The position numbers and the translations under genes are program-made. Positions 24,033 through 37,800 of a DNA stretch of 64,000 nt are shown piece by piece. The DNA comes from Scolanthus callimorphus (lineage: Eukaryota; Cnidaria; Anthozoa; Actiniaria; Edwardsiidae). The stretch lies in contig CM066912.1 in NCBI GenBank assembly GCA_033964015.1, positions 26,907,532-26,971,531 of the forward strand, in the 5' to 3' direction. The notes under the pieces are model-generated. The model was not told where the DNA came from. It saw nothing but the letters and a program-made list of their open reading frames with translations, and did not search any database. Numbering within the stretch: position 1 is the stretch's first letter; every line of letters starts with the position of its first letter.

Positions 24033-27000
24033 ATTGTTGCTGTTGTTGATGCTGCTGCTGTTGTTGCTGTTATGGTTGTTGCTGTTGTTGCTGTTGCTGT
24101 TGCTGTTGCTGCTGTTGATGTTGGTGTTGTTGTTGCTGCTGTTGGTGCTTCTGTTGGTGCTGTTGCTGCTGCAGCTGTTGTTGTTGTTGTTGTTGTTGGT
24201 GCTGCTGCTGCTGTTGTTGCTGCTGTTGTTGCTAATGCTATTGTTGCTGCTGTTGGTGCTGCTGCTGCTGTTGGTGCTTCTATTGGTGCTGTTGCTGTTG
24301 TTGTTGCTGTTGTTGTTGTTGTAGCTGCTGCTGCTGCACTGAGTTTAATCTAGAGTTTAAATCTTGGTTCACTTCTTTGAATCCAAATCTTCCTTAAACA
24401 ACCTAAAATCAATTTTTGCACTTTTGCACTTTCTTTAATTTATGCCAAAAATGGACACTTTTGAATATTTATAAAAATTTTGTCCAATATCGGTCTATTC
24501 GTGGATGTCGTAGTTTGTGCAAGATATACACTTTATCAGAATATCAGAAAGGGGCTTTCAATGGTGGTTGCTCTATACATCTTATCACAAAATGACCAGT
24601 TTTCACAGCAAGGCTATGACATTGTCCTTTGCTAAATTTGAGGACACTATTTTCGTGCCGTTTCATCATAACAACGTACTGCATGTGTTATCTCCTTTGG
24701 ACGAATTTGTCGTACATACGAAGTGTTTGTCTGACATGTACGATATCGCAAGTTCAGAAGCGCAGCTTTCGCTAAAGCACTGATGACAATTAAGAACTGG
24801 ACACTTTGATACAGCGTAATCTCTTTATTTTGTTGCCCGATTTCAATAACACATCAAGTAGTTATCAAAAACTATATCAACCTTTCAACTGTGCGAATTG
24901 GAGCAGCAATGCTTACAAAGATATATAAGGAAAATGTTCAATTTTATCTAGCCCTATAATTATCCAATATATTACACAAATGTACGTAAGGTTGTCCTTT
25001 AAACATCGAATTTTTGAACCCTAAAATACACATTGCAGCTGATCAGCCTTTCCACATAAACATTGTACAGACACTCAAGAAAGGTGTGCCTCTGCCAGGT
25101 TGACGGCTCACACAAATTTGTGCGAAATGTCGAGCGAAGATGAGCTGCACAAATTTGTGCGAAAAGGCGAGCGAAGCGAGCTGCACAAATTTGTGCGCTC
25201 TGTTGCCGGCTCACACAAATTTGTGCGAAATGTCGAGCGAAGATGAGCTGCACAAATTTGTGCGATATGCTCCGGACTCACACAAATTTGTGCGAGAAGG
25301 CGAGCAAAGATGAGCTGCACAAATTTGTGCGCTCTGCTGCGCTGCGGGCTCACACAAATTTGTGCGAAAAGGGTAAGCAAAGAGGAGCTGCACAAATTTG
25401 TGCGCTATGCTCCGGACTCACACAAATTTGTGCGAGAAGGCGAGCAAAGATGAGCTGCACAAATTTGTGCGCTCTGCTGCGCTGCGAGCTCACACAAATT
25501 TGTGCGAAAAGGGTGAGCAAAGAGGAGCTGCACAAATTTGTGCGCTATGCTCCGGACTCACACAAATTTGTGCGAGAAGGCGAGCAAAGATGAGCTGCAC
25601 AAATTTGTGCGCTCTGCTGCGCTGCGGGCTCACAAAATTTGTGCGAAAAGGGTGAGCAAAGAGGAGCTGCACAAATTTGTGCGCTATGTTCCGGACTCAC
25701 ACAAATTTGTGCGAGAAGGCGAGCAAAGATGAGCTGCACAAATTTGTGCGCTCTGCTGCGCTGCGGGCTCACACAAATTTGTGCGAAAAGGGTGAGCAAA
25801 GAGGAGCTGCACAAATTTGTGCGCTATGCTTCGGACTCACACAAATTTGTGCGAGAAGGCGAGCAAAAATGAGCTGCACAAATTTGTGCACTCTGCTGTG
25901 GGCTTACACAAATTTTCGAGAAAGGGCGAGCAAAGATGAGCTGCACGAATTTGTACGCTCTGCTCCGGGCTGACACATTTTTGCGCTCTGCGCTCCGGTC
26001 TCAAACAACTTTGTACGAAAAGGCGAGCGAAGATGAGCTGCACAGAGTTAAGATTGGAAGACTCTCCAAATAAACTATTGTCAACCACATGGAGTGCGCT
26101 TGTTCACTTTACCATCAGAAAGAAACGCATGTGTCCATAAACCTGCGCCAATCGCTTTATTTGCAATACTCCTGGTGGTTGTTGACTCAAGTACGCCCAG
26201 TACCAATTTTCTGCATAAGCCGGCAGTACAATTAGGGTGATACCCGTGATGCGGCGTTCGAAAACGGGAAACGGATTGTCTTATAGAACGCTTGAGGCTC
26301 GACGATTTATTAAGCCTCTAACTTAACTTTCTCTTCTTGACACACTGTTAATCTAAACTAATGCCATACTTCGGTAGTAGTCATACTGTCTATTTTGCGT
26401 AAATGTCGGTCGACGGTGTTCTCTACTGACAAGCTGAATATAGTGTCACTTGCGAGGTCGCAAAATGCGCTTCGTCCTGTAAGATCCCGTGTAGATCTGC
26501 GGAAGGAAAATCGAGAAAATAAATAAATAATAAATTAAGAGGATATTACTGGTAAAAGAATATTTTACGAACAAGCGCTGCGCGAGTGAGTGACAAACTA
26601 TTTGTTTCTTCGATGATTAGTTTTACTGTACAATGTTGTCACAACAGCTAATGAACTATGAGTATTTTCTTTTGTTTACAACTGAGGAACAATTCAATAT
26701 TTATTACAGATTTCCAATTTAAGTCGTCTTAATGTTCTCATGGCCTTCCCAGAAAATGGCCACACCAAAACTGCGTCCGCTTTTTCGAGGGCGGAGCTTT
26801 GTGATAAAGGTACGATGGCGACAAGGACGCGGCACAGAACCTGGCCTGCTGGGTTTTTTTTTTAAAGCATAACGTTGCGGACCGCGGCACGGTACATCTC
26901 ACTGCTCTGTTTGAGTAATAATTATGGTACTGCATACTCACGCAAATCAAACAGGATTATTTGAGATAAGAGCGTCCTTTATATATAGGAGCGTGCGCTT

Positions 27001-30000
27001 GGTGGTCTAAGTGTGTCCATTTTGGCGCAATGGACAAAACAACCAACTAACATAACATCAAAAGTAGCATTTTGGCTTACTGATGCAAGTGGATGCGCTC
27101 AAAAGTCTGAAAACTTTTTTATTACACTCAATCCAATTTTGTTTCTCTTGTAAACGCTTTTTTTTACTACACGCTGCACGTCCACAGAATGCAATTCCAT
27201 ACAATCTGTGCTCACCCATATATTTTACATATGAACGTCATTTTATCAACCTGTAATGGGTGTGTTTTACTCACCGGTTGAAGCCCTTCGCCATTTTCCA
27301 GCTGAGCACTTTCTTGTATCACTTGTCTCAATTGGGGGGTTTCATCAGTTTCATTACGCCTCACGCGTTCAATTAGATCGTCCATCATCCAGCGTACTGC
27401 ACTTGCTGGTATGTAAGTAGTCCCTGTCTTGTGATGTTTGCAGTAGGTTCCTTGAATTTATTAAGTAGAAAAGGTAAACATTAATTTAAAAAAAAAAAGA
27501 CTTTAAAACGTGTTGTTATCTAATGAATAATGACTGGACCGTGTTTTGATGTAAATAAGCAAGAATACACAATAATAGTAACAACATTCTAATGGCCATT
27601 ATTAAACGCTGAAAAACTGCAAGGATAGTGTGTGCCATTAAAAAGTGGTTACTGAAGATAAAAGTAACATAATGGCCATTATTAATCCCTTAGAAATTAC
27701 AAGGTTGTTAAAATCCCATTACTAAACTAAACAATTGTGGTTGCAGAAATGCTATGTGCAGGTAGTTTTCAAACATTAAAACTTCAAAAGGACTTCCTGG
27801 CTTATCTAAGGATGGACCATTAGAACACCGATGAAGGGGAAGGGGTTGGTACAATTACATATTTTTATGTCTGGATTAAGCCTAAAATGTATGTACTGGA
27901 TTATTATTGATTGTATTGAAATTTCACGATTTACATTCAACATTCGGCATAGTTATCTAAACTATTTCCTGATAGCTAAGGGACTGGGAGACTGGTCATA
28001 AATTAGAGGGGCTGGGCTGGTGCCAATATGGGGAAGGCCTCTAATTTTCATGCAGGTGAAAAAGGGAGGGTCAAAAAATTTGGCTTATTATTTTTTAAGC
28101 AAACATTGTAATGTAAAAAAGGGTCAGGGGCCTGTGCCCCCATAGTTTTTCCCAAATCAATCCTTAAAACTCCCCATTTTGCACCCTGCATATCAAAGTT
28201 CCCTTTAAGGATACCGTAAACCTTCGCGGGTACCCTTCGCGCAAAATTTCTCTACGCGGCGCATTGAAATAAACCCTAAAAAACTAGATATCATTTTAAA
28301 GCTTAATAAACGTAGTTTATGATGACGCAGTTTTTATTCTGTTTTTTCGAAATCTGCTCTAACGCGGAAAGGAAAACGATAAAAAGGTGCGATTTAAATA
28401 TGCAAAATGTTCGTATAGAAATACGGCGCGCATTGGCTTCAATTCTGTCTTAAATCAATCAACACTCATTGAATGACTAAAGTGTGTCGGCGATTTTTAA
28501 TATATTAATCCATTCCAGAATAAGAACTTCCAAAAGTTGAAGGTTCATTTATTTGACGAGTTTCGGCCTTCGAACAGTAATAAAAGTGCGAGAAATCAAA
28601 ATATCAAAAATCGCCGACACACTTTCGAAGATCAAAGTTTGGACTAGCTGCTCGCAAAATTTGAAAGCAATCGTGCAAATCCTTGTGGGCGAACATTTTG
28701 GGTCTTTCCATTGAAACGGCAGCAAAATCAATACCGAGTTATAGCCATTTGAAGTTGTGTCAACATCTGAAGCGCTAACAGCAGGAGAGCAAACAAACGT
28801 GACACGATCGGCCAATTGGAGACAAGCCTTCTCTGTGCGCGGGAAAATATTACTGTGCTCAGATTTCATGTTGTGCTTGAGCTTTGGTACTTGTGGTAAT
28901 CGCTTTCTCCAACATCTTCGACCATTTCCAGCAGCCAAATTTTGATAAATAATGGGCAAAGTGCCTCTTCAACGAAGAAAGCCAGGCAAGGACATGCCAG
29001 GCAAGAAGCGCCAATTTCCTGACGCGAAGGCTAAGTAAACAAGATTAAAAGATTATAGCGCCTGAATCATGTAACGCAATACAGTTGAAAACTAGATTTT
29101 CTTATTTTTCTTCGTGAAATATAAGTTATGTTAATTTTCTGTTTTGGAGTATTGAAGTTCCTACCCTAACTTATCGACTGGGATAAAAACAAAAATTCGT
29201 CAAAATGACACCCGCGAAGGTTTACGGTATCCTTAACTTGAGGTAATTTCACATGCTGGGTTCTAAATTTTTGGCACACTTCATGCCGAAGAGAATTTAA
29301 ACTATCCCTAAAAGCTGACTTGAGTTGTTGATATGTCCCCCCCCCCCAGTTTTTGAGTTTTTGGAGGCTTGGTACGACCTTGTTATAGAATCCTAGATTT
29401 ACCTATGCTAGTCCGAAGGTGACAAAAAAAACAAGTTTACGTTTTTATAACTACTTTGGAGTCTTTCACATCAAGTATCGTTTCCATGACAACAAGTCAC
29501 TCGCATTTTTACAAATCAAGAAGGAATATACTTTTTTATAACAACTTTGGAGTCATTCACATCAAGTATCATTTCCATGACAACAATTCACTTTTACACA
29601 TCAATCAAGAAGGAATATACTTTTTTATGACTACTTATTAAAGTGTTACATGTTTTGTCACCTTTGGACTATCATATTCCTTCTTGATTTGTAAAAATGC
29701 GAGTGACTTGTTGTCATAGAAACGATACTTGATGTGAAAGACTCCAAACTAAATATAAAAAAGTATCCTGATTTGTAAAAAATGCGAATGACTTGTTGTC
29801 ATAGAAACGATACTTGATGTGAAAGACTCCAAAGTAGTTATAAAAAAGTAAACTTGTTTTTTTGTCACCTTCGGACTAGCATATTTACCAATACCAGAAA
29901 CATATAACTTAGTTGAAACGTGTCATAGACAAATGAATCTGATGTGACAACCAGCGAACAACTTGCAATCACTAAACACCATAGAAAACAATGCCCTTGC

Positions 30001-33000
30001 GTGCAGCCAATCAAAATTCATATAAGACCATTGGGGATTGCACATGCATTCGAACTGTTTTGCATTGGTTTGGGGAGCATTCATTATTTATGCCAGGGGG
30101 TGGACTGGCAAGAATTAAGGGGGGAAGGGGATGTTAAATTTGGCACATTCAAGTAGGGGGTCACCAGAAAAAATGAAAACAATTGTGAGGGGTCATCTAC
30201 GTTTTATGACAGAAGAAAAGCTACCCTGTTTTTGCACCGAAAATGAGACCCCGTTCTAAAGAGAAATTAATTATAACTGTAAATCAAAATTGTTGTTGTT
30301 ACGGTTTTATCTGTAATAGAATGTTACTTGTTGAATTCTTTACATTTAATAAAACAGTATGTGACTGCCGGGTCACTTCCTTGAAGATTTTACTGGGTGG
30401 TCTTCATTATCATACCCCATTCCATAGGACGGTTTCTAAACGGTACCCCATTCTATTGGCTGGAGGAAGAAATCGGGACCCTGTTTAGCGGCACATGCCC
30501 GTATAGCTCTTGTAAGGGAGTACCCCCCAGGCTTTAATTCAACATATGGATACAAGAGGATGCATGCCTGTAAAATTGCAACAAACTGTTCATGCACGCA
30601 GGAAATGTCCTAAAAACACAGGAAATGATCTACTTGGTATTGAGATGTCCCAACATTTCGTCCTGATCTAAGTGTGGGGGGGTATCATTATTATAAAAAT
30701 TGTCAAAGGGGGTTTTGAGGAATTTATTGTTTGATACTTGTAGGGGGGTCAAGAATTTTTTGGGGCTGAAGGAAAATCTTGCCAGCCCACCCCCTGGCAT
30801 AAATAATGAATGCTCCCTTAGAAGTGAACGCACGCGTGTTGATGCAAACAGCGTTGTCTGCACACTCTTATTTACTATGGCAAATCAGCCAATCATATTA
30901 CGAGAATAGATTTTGAGCATGGAATTAAAACAGTGAACTAAGCTCTGAGATATGAAATATTACTCATGTGCTTTTGATCTGTTGTGAGGAGTTCACACGC
31001 ATTATTTTTAGAAAATATGATGAATCAAACCTCCTGTTGCTGATTGGCTAAATGAAGAACCTGATGCTTTCCAAATATGGTGTTTATTGATCGCAAGTTG
31101 TTCGCAGGTTGTTGCGCAGTTACATGTTTCAACTCACTTATATGTTTCTGCCAATACCTATCAATGTAAGCAATATTCAAATTGGCAAGATAATCATTAT
31201 CTGGGATTTGAGCAAGATAATGTCTATGTAAAACATACACAGATGAAGTAACTTTCGGGAATGAAAGACATATTGAATCTTGCACTGCTATTATAACCTG
31301 CTGAAAGTAGATTTTAAAAATGTCTTTTTAGCAATATCTAAATCTGGTGAATGATGGGGGAAAGTCACCATTAAATATGTCACTGCATGGAGGGCCAACA
31401 TTTTTCGTGCATCTTGTCAGGGGAGGGCTTCCCAAAAACATGTAGACCTAAATAATGCACCAGCCCTCCCACCCTCTAGTTTATGACCAGTCCCTTATGG
31501 TATGAAATAATTACATTGTGAATTATTGAGGCGACTACCACTTGTGTCCTTTCATACCCTCAATTCAAGTTTATTGGTGCCCGAAATTTGTGTTGTGGAG
31601 GCTCCCACTAGGTCTATTCTTAATGTCATATATGCCATAATATGCAGTAATAAATCAGTTCTACCAGTAGCCAGCTGCTACTTTGAATCCTGTAGGAATG
31701 CATATTATGTTCCTACATTTACTTTGCTTTTTTATGTCACTTAAAACCCTAACTTGTTGATGTCAAACGATTGTTAGTTTGCCAACTTGATGTCTTAAGT
31801 CTTACCTTGTTATACTTCACAAACTACATCGCCATGCGCTCGGTATGCAGCTTTACAGCGAAAAACCACTCTGTTCAAGCTTCAAGAACAGCAAGCATGG
31901 CATGATTTTTAAATTGCTTTCGATCTCCATTTAAGAGCCATGTAAACCTCATCGAGAAGTCATGATTTCATTTCCAGGTTAGAGCAAAACATCCTTCTCT
32001 CCAATCTCTCAAATATCTTTCTTTGCAGATCATAAGTAAGAGCTTGTTCAGCTTTGCAGTTTAGCATAATCCCACATCCATCCAGATCTGAGTCTATCTT
32101 AATCAATTTCTCCAAGGTTTAACTAACGGTTTTAGCCTGGATATTGAAACTTTGCAAATAATCGATTTGCTTATTAATTCGCCCTTCCATACAGCCAAAC
32201 AAACGACAAGAACATGCATGGATTTATCCCTGAAAACCTTCGACTCGAGTGTTCCCAACCGCCATTTTTCGGTGGGTCGTGACCGCTGGCCCAACTTCGT
32301 TGTTTATATTGTTAGCCAATCACTAAGAAGAATGTTTCTGGTTAGCCAATCAGCACTCACGAGCGGTTCAAACGGTCAAGTTCCTGGAATTCCAACGGAC
32401 AATTTCAACAGAAGAAGAATCTTCGACCGTAGGCGTAAGTCCGTAAGGAATGAAGAATATGACGCTATATGCAGGTATGATCTGCTCCTTAAAACTAAGT
32501 TAAATAGCATTTGTATCCTGCTTAGAGCATATTGTAGGCATGTCTGGCTTGAAGACTTCTTTGTTAGGCTAAGAAATCGGCGATACCAGAAACCTATTTG
32601 ATCATCAAAGCTGAAACCTCCAGGCTACGTTTATCGTCGTTTGATCGATCAGATTTGAATCATCAACGTCACGTAAATTCCCTGCTATGAGTAAGCATTA
32701 GCCACTTAGTCGGCCCCCATTTTGTGCAATCGATTAAAGTACAAAAGACTGATATAGTCGTTTAAGCGTGAACACATTCGCCTTTGTCACGCGCCGCCAT
32801 TTTGTTTGCAGAATGACAGAATGACCCGGCCCCAGGGGGTACTCGGATATAAAAATGACGGGGAGGTCCGACGTATTTTTTTGGTATGAAATTTGTAGTA
32901 AAAGTATTTTTTTTGGGTTGAAAATTCTACCAGGTATTTTTTTGCGGTTGAAAAATCTGCGGGTAATTTTTTGGGGTTGAAACTTCTGACAGGCTCGTAG

Positions 33001-34820
33001 TTGATCATCAAGATACTAAGCTATTTCCGCGGGCAACATAAGCAGCTCAGTATCATGTGTATGCCGGTATTAAAAAGCCTTTTTAGGCTTAAAAAGTTTT
33101 TTTTTGGGAGGGGGGGGGGGGGGTATAAAATTTGGGAAGCAGGTATTTTTTTGGGTATAAAATTTATGGCTCTGGTATTTTTTTGGGTATGAAATTTGGA
33201 GCTCCGTCGGACCCCCCCGTCATTTTATATCCAAGTACCCCCCCTGGGGACCCGGCAAAGCAGAAAAAAGTGAACCAGTCAACTTTTTGGTTCTTAAACA
33301 ATTAAGGAGTACTTTTTGGTAGCCTAGTCAACTTTTGTACCATTGGTAAAGGAAAACCGGTTGGTTTGATCAGCGTCGAATGGTACAAAATATCCCGGTT
33401 GGGATGAATGGATGAGTGGAATGGTGCTTGCCATTCACATTTTGGTTCGGCTACCTAATTTGGTCATAAAACCGGTTGGAGTACCAAAAGTACAAATCAT
33501 TCGGTTTGTTCCAACTGGAACGGCTAGACAACCTCTAAAGCTGAACCAACCGAAATGCTGTACCATTGGAATCCCAACCGAAATTACCGGTTTTTCGTGA
33601 CCAATGATAAGCACCCCATTTGGCCTCGTTTCCATGCTGAATAAGTCGGCGGAAAAATCCAAGATGACGCTTATGTGACAAAGGCGAATGACACTAAAAA
33701 GTTTGCTAATTGGTTGTTCAAACATCAGGAGTTAGTCAGCCAGAATGGTGATGTTTGCATAACTATGGTAAACTTGGAGTGCTTTAGTGCACCAAAATGT
33801 TTTCTGTTAACCGTTCTGGCTGACTAACTCTGATGTTTGCAACCAAACTTTATAGTGTCGTGTTCACGCTTAGATGCAAACGACTGTACATGTATGTTAT
33901 GCACATGTTTAGAAGGGCTGACATGTGGCGAATTGAGTCCACTCCTCGATCGCGAGGTTGGATAAATTTATCCGCTAGTTTACCCTGGGATAACACTATC
34001 CATACTTTCAGGAACAGAAACAGAACAGAATTTCTCTGGATACCTTATCCAATGGAATGAATAATTATAACTTTATTGACATTTAAAACAACGCAAATCA
34101 ATGTCCAACAGTCACTAAATTAATATACATAATTATTTCAATATACATTTCAAGCATAAGTTCATCAATTCATCAATGAAAAAAAGAATTTGATTATGTG
34201 TATGTGGAAAATGGGCTCAGAGCTCTCATTGGAGCTATTACATTGCAGATCATGAAAACAATGGCGGCCGCTCTTGTTTTGTCAAGGTTTCTGGTGATAT
34301 TTCAACACAATGTCTCACGTTTTTTTGTCCAACTAGTTGGGTTATTCTCTCGGCCTGCAGCCTTATGGGCTATTGGTCTGTAGCCCTTTCGAGCGTGAGG
34401 TCTAATTGTTAAATAGATAGTGAGTAGCAAAAACGCTGGCACACACCTTTCTAAAATCATGTTTTAGCAGCAACTCGAAGGTAGTTATGCTATATTGGAT
34501 TTCTACTAAAACAATTAGACTACTCATTCTCATTTTCTATTAGTCAAATAATCAACTTGATGAGTGTAGCTGGTCGCAGTGTAGTTCTTCAATACATTCT
34601 TACAATAATTATTATTTCAGATTGATGCTACTGTGCCATCTCTCAGCCGAGAAACAATGAGTCAAAGGCAAAGTTATGGCTTCAAAAATGCTACAAAACA
34701 GATGAAAGTATACGCAATGTCAGCCTGGGAAAGGGGCAACTGAAGAAAAGGTAACAGAGGATCCAAGTTAGACACTGTAAAGATGTACAGTAAATCATGA
34801 TATTTAACAACTATCCCCCA

Positions 34821-34856
<36 letters not shown>

Positions 34857-37800
34857 ATGAAGCATTGAGGTATATAGGTATCCACCGTTAGGCACCGACC
34901 TTGAGGGATAGTTGAGGATAGTTGTTTTAGTATATACCAAATCAGTAGAATAAAATATGGTGATTAAAAAATTCAAAACACAGTATCGCACCCGAAATGA
35001 GCCACCATTTTGAGAGAGTTCTCAAAACAGTTATTAAGTGTTTGATATCTACTAATTCAGGAACCAATCAGAGCTCGCGAAAATGACTATTCATTGATTT
35101 GGTACATACTAAAAACTGATATTACCTGGTTTGGATATAAACTCATAGTGCAACTAGATTGGGTAAGAACCTAATCTGCTAATGTTTTGAGTAGTTCACA
35201 GTAAATGGTGACCCACAACTGTTTTTTTTTTAAATTGTTATGATTTACACCCCCATCCCCACCCCCCCAAAAAAGAGACAAATGCTCATTTTAAAGATAT
35301 TAGAGAATCTGCCCACATCTAACTGTATGTCAGATAACCATCTATAAATTGCTCAACCTCTTTTGGATTTTACAATACCTTTTCTTACCAACCGAAAGAA
35401 CTGCAAAAAAATTTCTACACGATTTAGGTCACGTTGCATACAATACTCCCCGTTCTTAAGGTTACTGAGAACCTCGAAAAAAAATTCATACACGTCCTTA
35501 GTTTAACCAAAACATGTCGACCTACGATATATAGGTTGGTACGATATATAGGTTGACATGTTTTGGTTAAACTAAGGGTGTGTATGATTGTTTTTCCGAG
35601 GACGTGCCGCGAAGGTTCTCAGTAACCTCAAACATCTGTAGTACCGTGGATGGTCAGCCATGCAGTCAAAGCTGCCGTAAGCCACCACCTCGGGGATTGA
35701 AATTGTGGTCGTTAACGGAGCTGGTCGCTTACGAGAAGGGTTCTCGTAAGCGACCACTGGCAGTCACATACTAGAAAAGTGGGTGTTGGTTGCTTACCAG
35801 AACTTGCTACGACCAAATCTATGAAACCTATTTGATCATTTTATGGGCAAATTTGAGTTATTTTTTCAACTCCGGATATTTCGAGGCCTAAAGGCATTTT
35901 TATTTATTTATTTTTAGCTGATGCCATGTCTGCCTGCACTTCAACAAGAAGGTGATGTGTCGTCGTTGCAAGTGATCCCCAGAGAGAAGCGGCACACAGC
36001 TGCGTCCAAGGAAGTTGAGAGCCAGGATTCAGAGGACACCCTAGACTTCGAATGAGCTAGGCTACTTGTAGCACAATAGACCTTTTTACTGATACGGGCC
36101 ATCTTGGATTCTATAGTTCAAGCAACAAATTTTATTGGATGCCCATGGTGCAAACGCTGAAAAATTTTATAGTATATGCACAGCCATCTGGATGAGTTTT
36201 AAGTTATTCCCAAAGCTTTCAAGTGAGTAAACATCTAAAAGCAAACACCTTTTACGATAATGAATACCCAAGCGGATAATTATAGAAAAAAATCACGTCG
36301 TTCAACCTTTTGGTGACTTTGCACCCTGGTCATCCCATTCTTTAGAATTCAAGATGGCCACCGTATTGGTAAAAAGGTATATTAACATTCACTCTGGTAC
36401 GCCGTTAAAAGTCATTGAAGGGCAAATTCAGGGCCATTCCATTTATTCCCCTGGTCATCTTCTTGATCCTCTCCTCTCGGAAAATGGAGTCGCTAGCAAC
36501 CACTTAGATAGTACAAGTACGGAAGATCTTTTATTTTAGCATTGAAAATGATATGCGCCAGAAGTTTTGAGCATTGCCCAAAAGCAATTTAGGGTCGGAT
36601 ATACAGCGACGATACTACTAGTTAAGCATTAGAGCACAACTTTCTATGGCTTTATCAGCGCAATAGAGCACGCGTGATGTTGGGAGAGACACTAGTTGGG
36701 AGAGACACTGGTATTTTTCCCTGCTAGAGGAAATTTCAGACTGCCGTCCTCAAAGAACTCGAGGTGTGGATACGTGTGGATATTAAGTCAAATGCAATTT
36801 CAATTTTCCAATTTCAATTTATTCGCTATTTCTCTTACATTTACAGTTAAATACATAAAAACAACTAAACAGGCCAGCTAATGCAACTGCCTAATGCTTA
36901 TGTAGTCAAATATTTACCCGAGAAAGACGCTATATAGTGGCTAAATCACGGTACCACTCTTGTACTACCAACCCGTTGTTACTCCACTTCAAAACACTTA
37001 TTAAGAGATGGCGTCATAGTCAATTAACGAATATCCACATTCTCTATTGAAATAAACTTTAGATTGTCACACTTGCATTGCTACATAATTTTTTCATCGC
37101 TTGATGATTTTCGTCAAGGCGAGCTAACATCGTAATTTGACATATACCAAAAAGAAGTGCTTTTTCGTTAGCACGCAAATGAAAAGGAGTCTTAGTGTAA
37201 ACATGTGATCCGTTAGCAGAAACATTTGTGTGAATGCTTCATCCTTGCTCATCTCTTCGCACAAATTGATGAAAACCGGACAGAGTGCGCAATCTGTGTA
37301 GTTCATTCTTGCTCGCCTTAAGTTGTGAAAACCGGACATAGAATTTACAAGTGCTGTTCGCCTTTTCGTGCAAATTTGAGCGAGCCCGCAGCAGAGCGCA
37401 CAAATTTGTGCGAGCCCGCAGCAGAGCGCACAAATTTGTGCAGCTCGTTTGTGCTCGCCTTTTCGCACAAATTTGTGCAGCTCTTCTTCGCTCGCCCTTT
37501 CGCACAAATTTGTGCAGCTCGTTTGTGCTCGCCTTTTCGCACAAATTTGTGTGAGCCCGCAGCAGAGCGCACAAATTTGTGCAGCTCGCTTCGCTCGCCT
37601 TTTCGCACAAATTTGTGCGAGCCCGCAGCAGAGCGCACAAATTTGTGCAGCTCGTTTGTGCTCGCCTCTTCGCACAAATTTGTGCAGCTCTTCTTCGCTC
37701 GCCTTTTCGCACAAATTTGTGCAGCTCTTCTTCGCTTGCCCTTTCGCACAAATTTGTGCAGCTCGTTTGTGCTCGCCTTTTCGCACAAATTTGTGCAGCT

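Larger units (their letters stand above)
27979..31495. mobile_element. Composite TIR element with three nested elements
   Basis: AGGGACTG..GACTGGTCATAAATTAGAGGG..GCTGGTGCC at the left is mirrored by GCACCAGCCCTCCCACCCTC..GACCAGTCCCT at the right, each beside a TA dinucleotide (27977-27978, 31496-31497). Within it lie 28209-29232, 29404-29883 and 30073-30817, each with its own inverted ends. The outer element was probably first. Confidence 0.65.

Noticed and set aside
23540..24353. Leu-, Cys- and Ala/Val-rich frames
   Set aside because: They run through the intronic CTG/TTG array. Only the first part (to 23674) is a real exon.
25095..26045. CRISPR-like array (palindromic repeats with spacers)
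   Set aside because: Spacers are themselves repeated, repeats are only 14 bp, and the context is a eukaryotic intron. It is a satellite.
28549..28959. 136-codon minus frame as a piggyBac transposase remnant
   Set aside because: No conserved Asp residues or similarity recognised; probably chance within a non-autonomous element.
32152..32601. 149-codon plus frame
   Set aside because: Crosses possible splice sites, has no recognisable domain and overlaps a minus frame of equal plausibility.
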